Positions 1-6,400 of a stretch of 12,181 nt of DNA are shown piece after piece. Location: positions 1 through 12,181 of the forward strand of contig CANFSD010000037.1 of NCBI GenBank assembly GCA_947449515.1, in the 5' to 3' direction. Position 1 is the stretch's first letter, and each line of letters opens with the position of its first letter. This stretch comes from Bacteroidota bacterium (GTDB lineage: Bacteria > Bacteroidota > Bacteroidia > UKL13-3). A program made the position numbers and the translations under genes. The notes beneath the pieces were generated by a model. It was not told where the DNA came from. It saw only the letters and a list, made by a program, of their open reading frames with translations, and did no database searches.

Positions 1-589
1 ATTTAGGAAGAAAATTAATGAGTACATCAACATCTTTCCATGCCTCATTCGCATCAATCATTAATGGATGATTTCCCAACTTGCCAATCTCTTTCATCAT
101 GTCTAATGCTGCCTCGTCATTTACTTTTACCTTTAAGAAATTAAACCTTCTTAAGTTATGCAATTCATAGAAATCCTTAATATCTCCTGGATCCATTATA
201 GGTAAGGTGTAACAACTGGCTACAAATTCTGGCTTTTCAATGTCTAAAAATTTTTGAAGGCTAAGCTTGTTTTTCTTACAATGCCAATGCACAAAGGCGC
301 TTTCTATTCCAAATTTCAATGCATTGGGAATGGCACTGTTCTCCATAAATAATTCAAATTCATGAGGTACAGTTGAACAATAAACTAAGGATTCTTTGAT
401 GGTGTCAAATGCTATTGAAATATTTTCTGGCGTTTCATTGTACCTTATATTTGGCGCAACCTCTCCAATTCCTTCATGTCCATCTCCACTGCATTTAACA
501 ATGAAATTTTCTTTAAAGGTACTTGCGTTCCTAGATATTTTCCAAGTATATTTTAAGTCTAATCTAATTTTTTCAATGGTCCATTCCAT
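1..589 (-). CDS. Enolase-superfamily protein, probable dipeptide (L-Ala-D/L-Glu) epimerase, N-terminal part
   Basis: The frame stays open from an ATG at 589 to the left edge, giving 196 residues of a protein that continues outside the window. It starts MEWTIEKIRLDLKYTWKISR, which matches the capping-domain start of dipeptide epimerases in the muconate-lactonizing subgroup. Residues 151-156 (FLKVKV) hold the K-x-K pair, whose second Lys is a catalytic base in this subgroup. Residues 177-183 (MIDANEA) hold the first metal-ligand Asp (D179) followed by Asn. The later metal ligands and the opposite-face catalytic Lys lie beyond the edge. Known members epimerise L-Ala-D-Glu from murein peptides, or other dipeptides; o-succinylbenzoate synthase is a less likely alternative. 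An in-frame stop lies shortly upstream of the ATG, so the start is constrained. The gene is 57 nt after the FAD oxidoreductase gene and has no visible promoter, so it is probably last, or nearly last, in that operon. Confidence 0.8.
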   Translation of the reverse strand, partial: MEWTIEKIRLDLKYTWKISRNASTFKENFIVKCSGDGHEGIGEVAPNIRYNETPENISIAFDTIKESLVYCSTVPHEFELFMENSAIPNALKFGIESAFVHWHCKKNKLSLQKFLDIEKPEFVASCYTLPIMDPGDIKDFYELHNLRRFNFLKVKVNDEAALDMMKEIGKLGNHPLMIDANEAWKDVDVLINFLPK

Positions 590-646
590 GCTGCAATTTA
601 ATGGCTGAACCAAGGCAAGCCCAATTATCTTTTACACCAATGTTGC

Positions 647-1714
647 TTAGTGCCCACTTGTGTAGAATTGATGAAATCTTTGAAGACTAATCTCTTTGTG
701 TAAAGGCATTGCATTTAAAATATGCTTGCTTAAATGTGCCGCCAAAAAAGGTGCTTGTAACATTCCTTTAGTACCCAAACCATTGAAAATATATAAATTG
801 CTTATCGCAGGATGTTGTCCCAAAATAGCTGCTCTGTCTCGTGTTGTTGGGCGTATGCCAGCCAAATGGTCAATTACCTCAAAAGGCAAGTCAATCATTT
901 GTTTTACCTTTTCAATTAATGTTTCTTTTCCAATAGCTGTGGGTGCTGCATCCTCAAAATCCCATTCATAACTTGCACCAACTTTGTAAATGCTATCGTA
1001 TTGGTGAACCAAATAAACACCTCTTTTTAAAATATATTTTTCATTTAAACCTTTGCAATCAATTAATAAAACTTGTCCCTTGCAAAGTTTAAATGGCAGC
1101 CAATTGAAATAAGGGTTTTGGTCATATTGGTAGCCTTCGCAACAAATAATATTTTCAAATTCATAGTTTTTCCAATGCCAATTTTTGCCTGTAGGTATCA
1201 TTTCATTCCATGAAAATTGTTCATGTAAAAAACGTCCTTCATTGCTCAAGAAATCTTGAAAAGCATTTATCCATTCTGCTGTTTTTACCCATCCAGAACC
1301 TAATACCTCAAACAAACCAAATTCATTTTTTATAGCACTTGTAACAGTAGAATCGGCATCAACATATTGCTTGAAGGCAGGGAAGTCTAAGCGCGCCATA
1401 AAATCATTTGATTCCTTAACATTTCCAAAGGCCTGAAGAATATTTGCGTTAACAAAGAAATTAACTCCTAGCAAATTTTCCATTTCCTGGAAGTCTTGGT
1501 GTAATTGCGACAATAATTCTTCGGCTTTCCAATTTACACTCATGCGCTTACCGCTAATTGGATTAAACATTCCAGCAGCAACCTTGCTCGAAGTCTTTTC
1601 GTTTTTATTGTCAATAACCAAAAAACGTTTTCCCGCTTTTCTTAAATGGAAAGCCATCATCAATCCAGCAATTCCTCCACCAGTAATTAGAAATTCAAAG
1701 TTCTTGTTTTCCAT
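647..1714 (-). CDS. FAD-dependent oxidoreductase, MnmC oxidase-domain-like (DAO family)
   Basis: A 355-residue protein of the glycine/D-amino-acid oxidase (DAO, COG0665-type) fold. The N-terminal dinucleotide-binding motif is at residues 12-17 (GGGIAG), ending in an acidic residue (D35) after the second strand. AAGMFNP (46-52) sits where FAD-contacting residues follow in this family. The C-terminal half carries GIRPTTRDRAAILG (286-299) and LGTKGMLQAPFLA (313-325). From memory, both resemble the C-terminal FAD domain of MnmC (an R-x-x-TRD-x-P-type segment and an LGSRG-type segment) more than ThiO or DadA. MnmC(o) removes the carboxymethyl group from cmnm5(s2)U34 of tRNA, giving nm5(s2)U34. The gene begins 7 nt after mnmD, whose product would methylate that intermediate. 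There is no signal peptide, so it is cytoplasmic. The family is well supported. The exact substrate is inferred from motifs and from its neighbour; a generic amine or amino-acid oxidase remains possible. Confidence 0.8.
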   Translation of the reverse strand: MENKNFEFLITGGGIAGLMMAFHLRKAGKRFLVIDNKNEKTSSKVAAGMFNPISGKRMSVNWKAEELLSQLHQDFQEMENLLGVNFFVNANILQAFGNVKESNDFMARLDFPAFKQYVDADSTVTSAIKNEFGLFEVLGSGWVKTAEWINAFQDFLSNEGRFLHEQFSWNEMIPTGKNWHWKNYEFENIICCEGYQYDQNPYFNWLPFKLCKGQVLLIDCKGLNEKYILKRGVYLVHQYDSIYKVGASYEWDFEDAAPTAIGKETLIEKVKQMIDLPFEVIDHLAGIRPTTRDRAAILGQHPAISNLYIFNGLGTKGMLQAPFLAAHLSKHILNAMPLHKEISLQRFHQFYTSGH

Positions 1715-1721
1715 TTTAAAC

Positions 1722-2396
1722 TTATTTAATTGCCCTTAGCATATGGCGCTTTCTTGGAGGACCCGCAATTTTTTCAACTTTAAATCCAGCTGTTTGCAAA
1801 GCTCTTCTTACATCACCTTTTGAAGAATAGGTTACAAAAACACCTCCAATTGGCATCATGTAATAAAGCTTTACAAATATTTCCAATTGCCAAAGCTCAG
1901 CTTGTTTATCAGGTCCAAAGGCATCAAAGTAAATCAGGTTATATAGCTCATTGGATTCAAAATTTAGCATACTTTGCTTGATTTTTTTTAGAGAAAATTG
2001 TTCGCTAACTTGAATATTCTCGTTCCAATTACATTGGTGCATCGTGGCAAATTGTTGCTCTTCATTATTGCCCCAATGGGTTGCATACTGTAAATCCTGC
2101 ACCAAGGAGTAGGGTAGAGGAATGGTTTCTAGGCTATGGTATTCTATCTTTATTGTTGTGCTTACGGTTTCCAAATAACTCAACATGGCATTCAAACCAG
2201 TGCCAAACCCAATTTCTAATATACGTATATTTTTACCTTCTTGGTTTGCTAAAAAATAATGTAAACCTTCCTTTATAAAAACATGTAAACTTTCTGCAAT
2301 GGCTCCATGTCTCGAATGATATGTTTCGTCAATATCCTCCCGAAAAAGTGTTTTACTTCCGTCGGTATTGGTAAAAACGGTAGGTAGTGCAAACAT
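1722..2396 (-). CDS. mnmD: tRNA 5-methylaminomethyl-2-thiouridine(34) methyltransferase MnmD
   Basis: A SAM-dependent methyltransferase of the MnmC N-terminal/MnmD family (COG4121-type). It would methylate nm5(s2)U34 to mnm5(s2)U34 at the wobble base of tRNA. I start it at the ATG at 2396-2394, giving 224 residues, the usual size of stand-alone MnmD. The family start signature HSRHGAIAESLHVFI follows at residues 27-41, with the SAM-binding LEIGFGTGLNA at 60-70. The catalytic-region motif YFDAFGPDKQAELW is at 156-169. TYSSKGDVRRAL (189-200) and GPPRKRHML (212-220) follow, both typical of the family. An upstream in-frame ATG at 2516 would add 40 residues, all within the preceding gene, without any family resemblance. 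The chosen ATG overlaps the preceding stop by one base (TAATG), which suggests translational coupling. The FAD oxidoreductase starts 7 nt downstream. Confidence 0.9.
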   Translation of the reverse strand: MFALPTVFTNTDGSKTLFREDIDETYHSRHGAIAESLHVFIKEGLHYFLANQEGKNIRILEIGFGTGLNAMLSYLETVSTTIKIEYHSLETIPLPYSLVQDLQYATHWGNNEEQQFATMHQCNWNENIQVSEQFSLKKIKQSMLNFESNELYNLIYFDAFGPDKQAELWQLEIFVKLYYMMPIGGVFVTYSSKGDVRRALQTAGFKVEKIAGPPRKRHMLRAIK

Positions 2397-3415
2397 TAAT
2401 TTACATTCAAAAATAAGTATACCGGTAAATGGTCGCTGTATCCATTTAAATACTTCTTGCCTCCAAAAGTGCGTTTTGGATTTCCCTTGTATTTTTCTTC
2501 TGTTTCCAACATCCAATCCAATTTAAATGTATTGGCAGAATTGTTCTCATAACTTAACCTGCCTTTGCCATTTACCAAATTTTGGTTCAACATAAATTGG
2601 TCTAAAAAATTCCATTCGCCTTTGTGCTTATAAGAACCTTTTCCTTCTGCCAATAATTGATTCATTGGATTGTAAAAAGCCAACTTGCCCGTTTCTTTTA
2701 TATTGGCTCCAGCTTGCATTACCTCGCGAATACTGGTGTTATCTGGATAGTCATTAAAATCACCCATCACCAAAACAAAACAGGTAGGGTCTTGCAATTG
2801 TATGCTATCGCAAATGTTTTTCAAACGTTGGGCAACAAAAATGCGCTTATACTCACTCTCTTTTTCGCCTTCTCTTCTGCTAGGAAAATGATTCACCAAA
2901 ATTACCAATCGGCTATTATTACTTAAAATAAAATCGGCCATTACAATTCCTCTGGTATTATCACCTCCAATACCTGCTGTATCTATTGTAAACATTTTAG
3001 AACTGATTTTCTTTACATTACTCTTTTTATAAATTAAGGCATTGTCTATCCCACGCTCATCCGGACTATCAAACCATACATAGGCATAATCCATTTTGTT
3101 TTTTCTTAATTCCTTACATAAATCTTTTACGGCAATTTCAGTCTCAACTTCGCACATGCCAAGCATATCTGGCCCTTTACCTTCGTTCATTGCCCCAATT
3201 ACTTTAGCCATATTGCTTAGTTTGTTGGTGTATTTTTCTGTATTCCACTTATAAGTTCCTTCAGGTAAAAATTCTTCGTCGTTTTTATTGGGCGTATCCA
3301 ATGTGTCAAACAGGTTTTCTTGATTGTAAAATGCAATACAAATCTTTTTCTTGTTTTGTGCATTTAATTGCAAGCAAAATAAAAGGCTTAAGCTGAGCGC
3401 TATTTGTGTTTTCAT
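2396..3415 (-). CDS. Exported endonuclease/exonuclease/phosphatase family protein
   Basis: A DNase I-fold protein of 339 residues. The start at 3415 places a clean signal peptide first: MKTQ, then a hydrophobic run (residues 5-17), then LNAQ before NKKK, so cleavage is likely after residue 20. A longer start at 3472 would bury this peptide behind 19 extra residues. Catalytic-type motifs appear in the family order: NQENLFD (31-37), CEVE (88-91), IDNALIY (123-129), VNHFPSR (174-180), GDFND (218-222), LDQ (271-273) and YSDHLPV (326-332). These give the Asn, Glu, His and Asp residues used for metal binding and phosphodiester or phosphomonoester cleavage. The protein is probably periplasmic or secreted. 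The real substrate (DNA, RNA or a phospho-compound) cannot be told from sequence. It is the first gene of the minus-strand operon and its stop overlaps the mnmD start. Confidence 0.85.
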   Translation of the reverse strand: MKTQIALSLSLLFCLQLNAQNKKKICIAFYNQENLFDTLDTPNKNDEEFLPEGTYKWNTEKYTNKLSNMAKVIGAMNEGKGPDMLGMCEVETEIAVKDLCKELRKNKMDYAYVWFDSPDERGIDNALIYKKSNVKKISSKMFTIDTAGIGGDNTRGIVMADFILSNNSRLVILVNHFPSRREGEKESEYKRIFVAQRLKNICDSIQLQDPTCFVLVMGDFNDYPDNTSIREVMQAGANIKETGKLAFYNPMNQLLAEGKGSYKHKGEWNFLDQFMLNQNLVNGKGRLSYENNSANTFKLDWMLETEEKYKGNPKRTFGGKKYLNGYSDHLPVYLFLNVN

Positions 3416-3419
3416 GCAA

Positions 3420-3449
3420 CGAAAATAAGCAGAAACTTGAAGCTGCAAA
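3420..3449 (-). promoter_or_regulatory. Candidate promoter of the minus-strand operon
   Basis: Reading the minus strand, TTTG (3449-3446) is followed after 18 nt by TATTTTCG (3427-3420). This is one base off the Bacteroidota -7 consensus TAnnTTTG. The box ends four bases before the nuclease ATG at 3415, so transcription would begin at or next to the start codon. This is a motif match only. Confidence 0.4.
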
Positions 3450-3479
3450 TAAATTAACACAAAATTCACCAATTTGGCT

Positions 3480-3510
3480 TTTGGCTTGCTGCCTCCAATG
3501 AATTATATTG
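3480..3510 (+). promoter_or_regulatory. Weak candidate promoter of the AMP nucleosidase gene
   Basis: TTTG (3480-3483) is followed after 20 nt by TATATTG (3504-3510), a shortened version of the Bacteroidota -7 box. It ends 5 nt before the chosen ATG at 3516. It is divergent from the operon promoter, with about 30 nt between their -33 elements. The imperfect -7 box makes this tentative. Confidence 0.25.
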
Positions 3511-3515
3511 CTAAA

Positions 3516-4289
3516 ATGAAAACCAAACAAGAAATTGTAAACGATTGGCTACCCCGCTATACCGGTCGTCCACTTGAAGCTTTCGGAGAATATATATTAA
3601 TGACTAATTTTATTAATTATGTCGACTTATTTGCCGAACGTTTTAACGTAGAAGTTTTGGGTCGTGATAAACCCATGCAAACTGCCACGGCAGATAATAT
3701 CACCATCATCAACTTTGGCATGGGAAGCGCAATGGCAGCAACTTGTATGGATTTGTTAAGTGCCGTGCATCCCAAAGCAGCCTTGTTTTTAGGTAAATGT
3801 GGTGGACTAAAAAAAGCAACAAAAATTGGTGATTTAATTTTACCAATTGCAGCCATTCGAGGCGAGGGAACCAGCAATGATTATATCATGCAAGAAATTC
3901 CTGCACTTCCTTCTTTTCGTTTGCAAAAGGCCGTGTCTGCTACCATTGTAAAACATGAAATGGATTATTGGACAGGTACCGTATACACTACCAATAGGCG
4001 TGTTTGGGAGCACGATGAAGAATTTAAAACCTACTTACGTAAAACCCGGGCAATGGGTATAGATATGGAAACGGCCACCATTTTTATCACAGGTTTTGTA
4101 AATGAAATCCCTAAAGGTGCTTTGTTGTTGGTTAGCGATAATCCAATGGTGCCAGAAGGCGTAAAAACCTCTAAAAGCGATGTGTCAGTTACCAATAATT
4201 TTGTGGCCAAACACCTCGCCATTGGCATAGATTCATTAATAGAACTGCGTGATTCTGGCGACTCAGTAAAACACCTGCGTTTCGAATAA
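3516..4289 (+). CDS. amn: AMP nucleosidase, short form
   Basis: Hydrolyses AMP to adenine and ribose 5-phosphate, a purine salvage and adenylate-balancing reaction in the cytoplasm. I start it at the ATG at 3516, giving 257 residues beginning MKTKQEIVNDWLPRYTGRPL, which is how the short AMP nucleosidases of Bacteroidota begin as I recall them. An in-frame ATG at 3474 would add 14 unconvincing residues. The fold is that of nucleoside phosphorylases/hydrolases: INFGMGSAMA (65-74), the glycine-rich GKCGGL (93-98), MGIDMET (180-186) with the ribose-binding Glu at 185, and SDNP (207-210) with the base-contacting Asp at 208. The separate N-terminal regulatory domain of the roughly 480-residue E. 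coli Amn is absent. Another nucleoside phosphorylase activity is possible but less likely. It stands alone between a divergent operon and an ABC transporter gene with its own promoter. Confidence 0.87.
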   Translation: MKTKQEIVNDWLPRYTGRPLEAFGEYILMTNFINYVDLFAERFNVEVLGRDKPMQTATADNITIINFGMGSAMAATCMDLLSAVHPKAALFLGKCGGLKKATKIGDLILPIAAIRGEGTSNDYIMQEIPALPSFRLQKAVSATIVKHEMDYWTGTVYTTNRRVWEHDEEFKTYLRKTRAMGIDMETATIFITGFVNEIPKGALLLVSDNPMVPEGVKTSKSDVSVTNNFVAKHLAIGIDSLIELRDSGDSVKHLRFE

Positions 4290-4343
4290 TTCCTTTGCCC
4301 CCAAATTTTCAACGTCATTTTCTTTCATTTCAAAGAAAAAATA

Positions 4344-4372
4344 TTTGCCATCCACCTTGCTGCTTATATTTG
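4344..4372 (+). promoter_or_regulatory. Promoter of the ABC transporter gene (Bacteroidota type)
   Basis: TTTG (4344-4347), a 17-nt spacer, and TATATTTG (4365-4372), a full match to TAnnTTTG. The predicted transcription start is about 4377-4379, leaving a leader of only about 4-6 nt before the ATG at 4383. It is the best promoter match in the window. Confidence 0.6.
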
Positions 4373-4382
4373 CAGTCAATTT

Positions 4383-6272
4383 ATGGCCAAAAGAAGTTTC
4401 AATAGTAACGGTAACTTAGAACAAGAACCCGTTAAAGCAAAGATTACAAAAGAAAGTTTAGGTGAAGCATTATCGCTTTTTGCATACATCAAACCCTTTA
4501 GAGGTAAGTTTATTTTAAGCCTAATATTCATAGCCCTTTCGGCCTTTAGTACCATGATTTTCCCTTTCCTTTTAGGGAAAATGATTGATGCTGCAGCACC
4601 TGGCTCCCAAATACAAATGCCGCAAGCGGGCATGAGTTCAGCAGCATCCTTGGGTTTTGACCTAAAAACCGTACAATGGAGTTTAAATACCATTTTGTTG
4701 CTGCTATTCTTGCAGCTTTCGGTTCAAACCATCTTTTCATTTATGCGTATTTATTTGCTAACCGAAGTAGGAGAGAAGTCTCTGGCAAATATGCGTTCCG
4801 ACTTATACGGTAAGCTCCTTAGCATGCCAATGAGCTTTTACAGCGAGCAACGTGTGGGAGAATTAAGCAATAGAATCAGTTCAGATTTATCCCAAATTCA
4901 GGATGCCATCTCCTTTACTTTGGCCGAATTTTTAAGAGGAATTTTCACCTTAATCATAGGACTCAGTTTTATCTTTTGGATCTCCAAAGAGCTTGCCTTT
5001 GTGATGCTTTCGGTAGTTCCCCTCATAGCAGTTGTAGCGGTTGTTTTTGGTATGCGCATCAGAAAAATGTCCCGCAAAGCTCAAGATCAATTGGCCGAAA
5101 GTGGCACCATTGTGCAGGAAACTTTTCAAGGTATTTCCATTGTAAAAGCCTTTACCAGCGAGGCACATGAAATGAAACGCTACCGCAAAAGTATTTTTAG
5201 CGTAGTGGAAACTGCTATCTCAAATGCACGCTACCGCGGCGCTTTTGTAAGTTTTATGATTTTCAGTGTTTTTGGTGCCATTGCATTTGTAATGTGGTAT
5301 GGTGCAGGCTTAATTAAAACAGGTGAATTGAGCGCAGGAGATTTAACCATGTTTGTTATTTTCTCTGCTTTTGTGGGTGGTACCTTCGCTGGTTTTGCAG
5401 ATATGTTTAGTCAATTACAAAAAACATTAGGCGCTACCCAAAGAGTGCGTGAATTGTTGCGCGAAAACGGTGAAGAAGTTCAATTAACAGAAGAAGCCAT
5501 TCAGTTAAAACACAGAATTGCAGGCAATGTTCAATTCAAAAAAGTGGCATTCTCCTACCCATCACGTCAAGATGTGCAAGTTTTAAGAGATATCAATTTA
5601 GAAGTGAAAAATGGTGAGCAGGTTGCCTTGGTAGGTCCAAGTGGCGCCGGAAAAAGCACCATTGCCTCGCTATTATTGAAGTTTTATGAGCCAAGTGAAG
5701 GACAAATCCTATTTGATGGGGTCGATAGCCGTGAATTTGCACTTACAGAATTGCGTAAACAAATTGCCTTTGTTCCTCAAGATGTGATCCTTTTTGGCGG
5801 TACAATCCAAGAAAATATTGCCTACGGCAAACCAAATGCTACCTTAGAAGAAATTATGGAGGCGGCAAAAAAAGCCAATGCACATGAGTTTATTGCACGT
5901 TTCCCAGAAGCTTATGATACCATTGTAGGCGAACGTGGAATTAAATTGAGCGGTGGTCAACGCCAACGTATTGCAATAGCCCGCGCCATTCTTAAAAACC
6001 CTGCCATCCTTCTTTTAGATGAAGCCACCAGTTCATTGGATTCTGAAAGTGAGCAATTGGTTCAAGAGGCCTTGGAAAATTTAATGAAAGGGCGCACCAG
6101 TTTTGTTATAGCACATAGGTTGTCAACCGTAAGAAATGCAGATAAAATCATTGTAATAGATAAAGGTACCGTGCAAGAAATGGGTACGCATGAAGTCTTA
6201 ATGACAAACCAAACGGGTATTTACCGTAAATTGGTCGACCTGCAACTGGAATGGTCATCCGTTGAGAAATAA
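4383..6272 (+). CDS. ABC transporter, fused permease and ATPase (ABCB-type half-transporter)
   Basis: A 629-residue type IV (exporter) ABC half-transporter that should work as a dimer in the inner membrane. An N-terminal cytoplasmic stretch (1-40) is followed by six predicted membrane helices between about 42 and 340. The nucleotide-binding domain (about 380-625) is complete: A-loop Tyr392, Walker A GPSGAGKST (418-426), Q-loop Gln466, signature LSGGQ (522-526), Walker B ILLLDE (542-547) with catalytic Glu547, and the switch His578 in IAHRLS. All catalytic residues are present, so it is probably active. The segment between helices 1 and 2 (about 70-98) is rather long, with Gly, Ser, Ala, Met and Gln. 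The substrate cannot be inferred: family members export drugs, lipids or peptides. The start at 4383 lies just after a strong promoter match. No partner gene is adjacent. Confidence 0.92.
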   Translation: MAKRSFNSNGNLEQEPVKAKITKESLGEALSLFAYIKPFRGKFILSLIFIALSAFSTMIFPFLLGKMIDAAAPGSQIQMPQAGMSSAASLGFDLKTVQWSLNTILLLLFLQLSVQTIFSFMRIYLLTEVGEKSLANMRSDLYGKLLSMPMSFYSEQRVGELSNRISSDLSQIQDAISFTLAEFLRGIFTLIIGLSFIFWISKELAFVMLSVVPLIAVVAVVFGMRIRKMSRKAQDQLAESGTIVQETFQGISIVKAFTSEAHEMKRYRKSIFSVVETAISNARYRGAFVSFMIFSVFGAIAFVMWYGAGLIKTGELSAGDLTMFVIFSAFVGGTFAGFADMFSQLQKTLGATQRVRELLRENGEEVQLTEEAIQLKHRIAGNVQFKKVAFSYPSRQDVQVLRDINLEVKNGEQVALVGPSGAGKSTIASLLLKFYEPSEGQILFDGVDSREFALTELRKQIAFVPQDVILFGGTIQENIAYGKPNATLEEIMEAAKKANAHEFIARFPEAYDTIVGERGIKLSGGQRQRIAIARAILKNPAILLLDEATSSLDSESEQLVQEALENLMKGRTSFVIAHRLSTVRNADKIIVIDKGTVQEMGTHEVLMTNQTGIYRKLVDLQLEWSSVEK

Positions 6273-6322
6273 GGGGTTGCGGGAGTAATTGCAGAAAAGT
6301 TTTTTCAATTGCTAAATTAAAA

Positions 6323-6330
6323 TAAATTTG
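6323..6330 (+). promoter_or_regulatory. Candidate -7 element for the E2 gene
   Basis: TAAATTTG matches TAnnTTTG in full. The upstream -33 element is poor (a T-run ending in C at 6299-6306). Transcription would start near 6336, giving a leader of about 65 nt that opens with the inverted repeat at 6336-6367. Confidence 0.4.
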
Positions 6331-6335
6331 CCTCG

Positions 6336-6367
6336 CAATTGGTTTAAGTTTCGGTTCGAACCAATTG
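6336..6367. repeat. Nested inverted repeat in the leader of the E2 gene
   Basis: Nine-base arms CAATTGGTT (6336-6344) and AACCAATTG (6359-6367) enclose 14 nt. The right arm overlaps a perfect 10-bp palindrome GGTTCGAACC (6353-6362). The 15-bp string TTCGGTTCGAACCAA (6350-6364) occurs again at 11566-11580. It could be a binding site for a dimeric regulator at the predicted transcript start, or an RNA hairpin. Confidence 0.5.
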
Positions 6368-6400
6368 TAAAACAGGAATTAATTATCCAAATAAATTACT

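Noticed and set aside
396..608. Plus-strand 70-residue frame
   Set aside because: It is antisense to the enolase-superfamily gene, which has recognisable motifs on the minus strand.
2397..2516. 40-residue N-terminal extension of MnmD from the ATG at 2516
   Set aside because: It lies wholly within the nuclease gene, shows no family similarity, and the ATG at 2396 gives the normal MnmD length and start signature.
3416..3472. 19-residue extension of the nuclease from a start at 3472
   Set aside because: It would hide a clean signal peptide that begins at the ATG at 3415, and it overlaps the promoter region.
4318..4339. Hairpin TTTTCTTT/AAAGAAAA after the AMP nucleosidase gene as a terminator
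   Set aside because: The 8-bp stem has a single G-C pair and no T-run follows.
6353..6362. GGTTCGAACC resembles a tRNA T-arm
   Set aside because: No T-stem pairing in the right register, no acceptor stem, anticodon arm or CCA end nearby; the second copy at 11569-11578 also lacks them.
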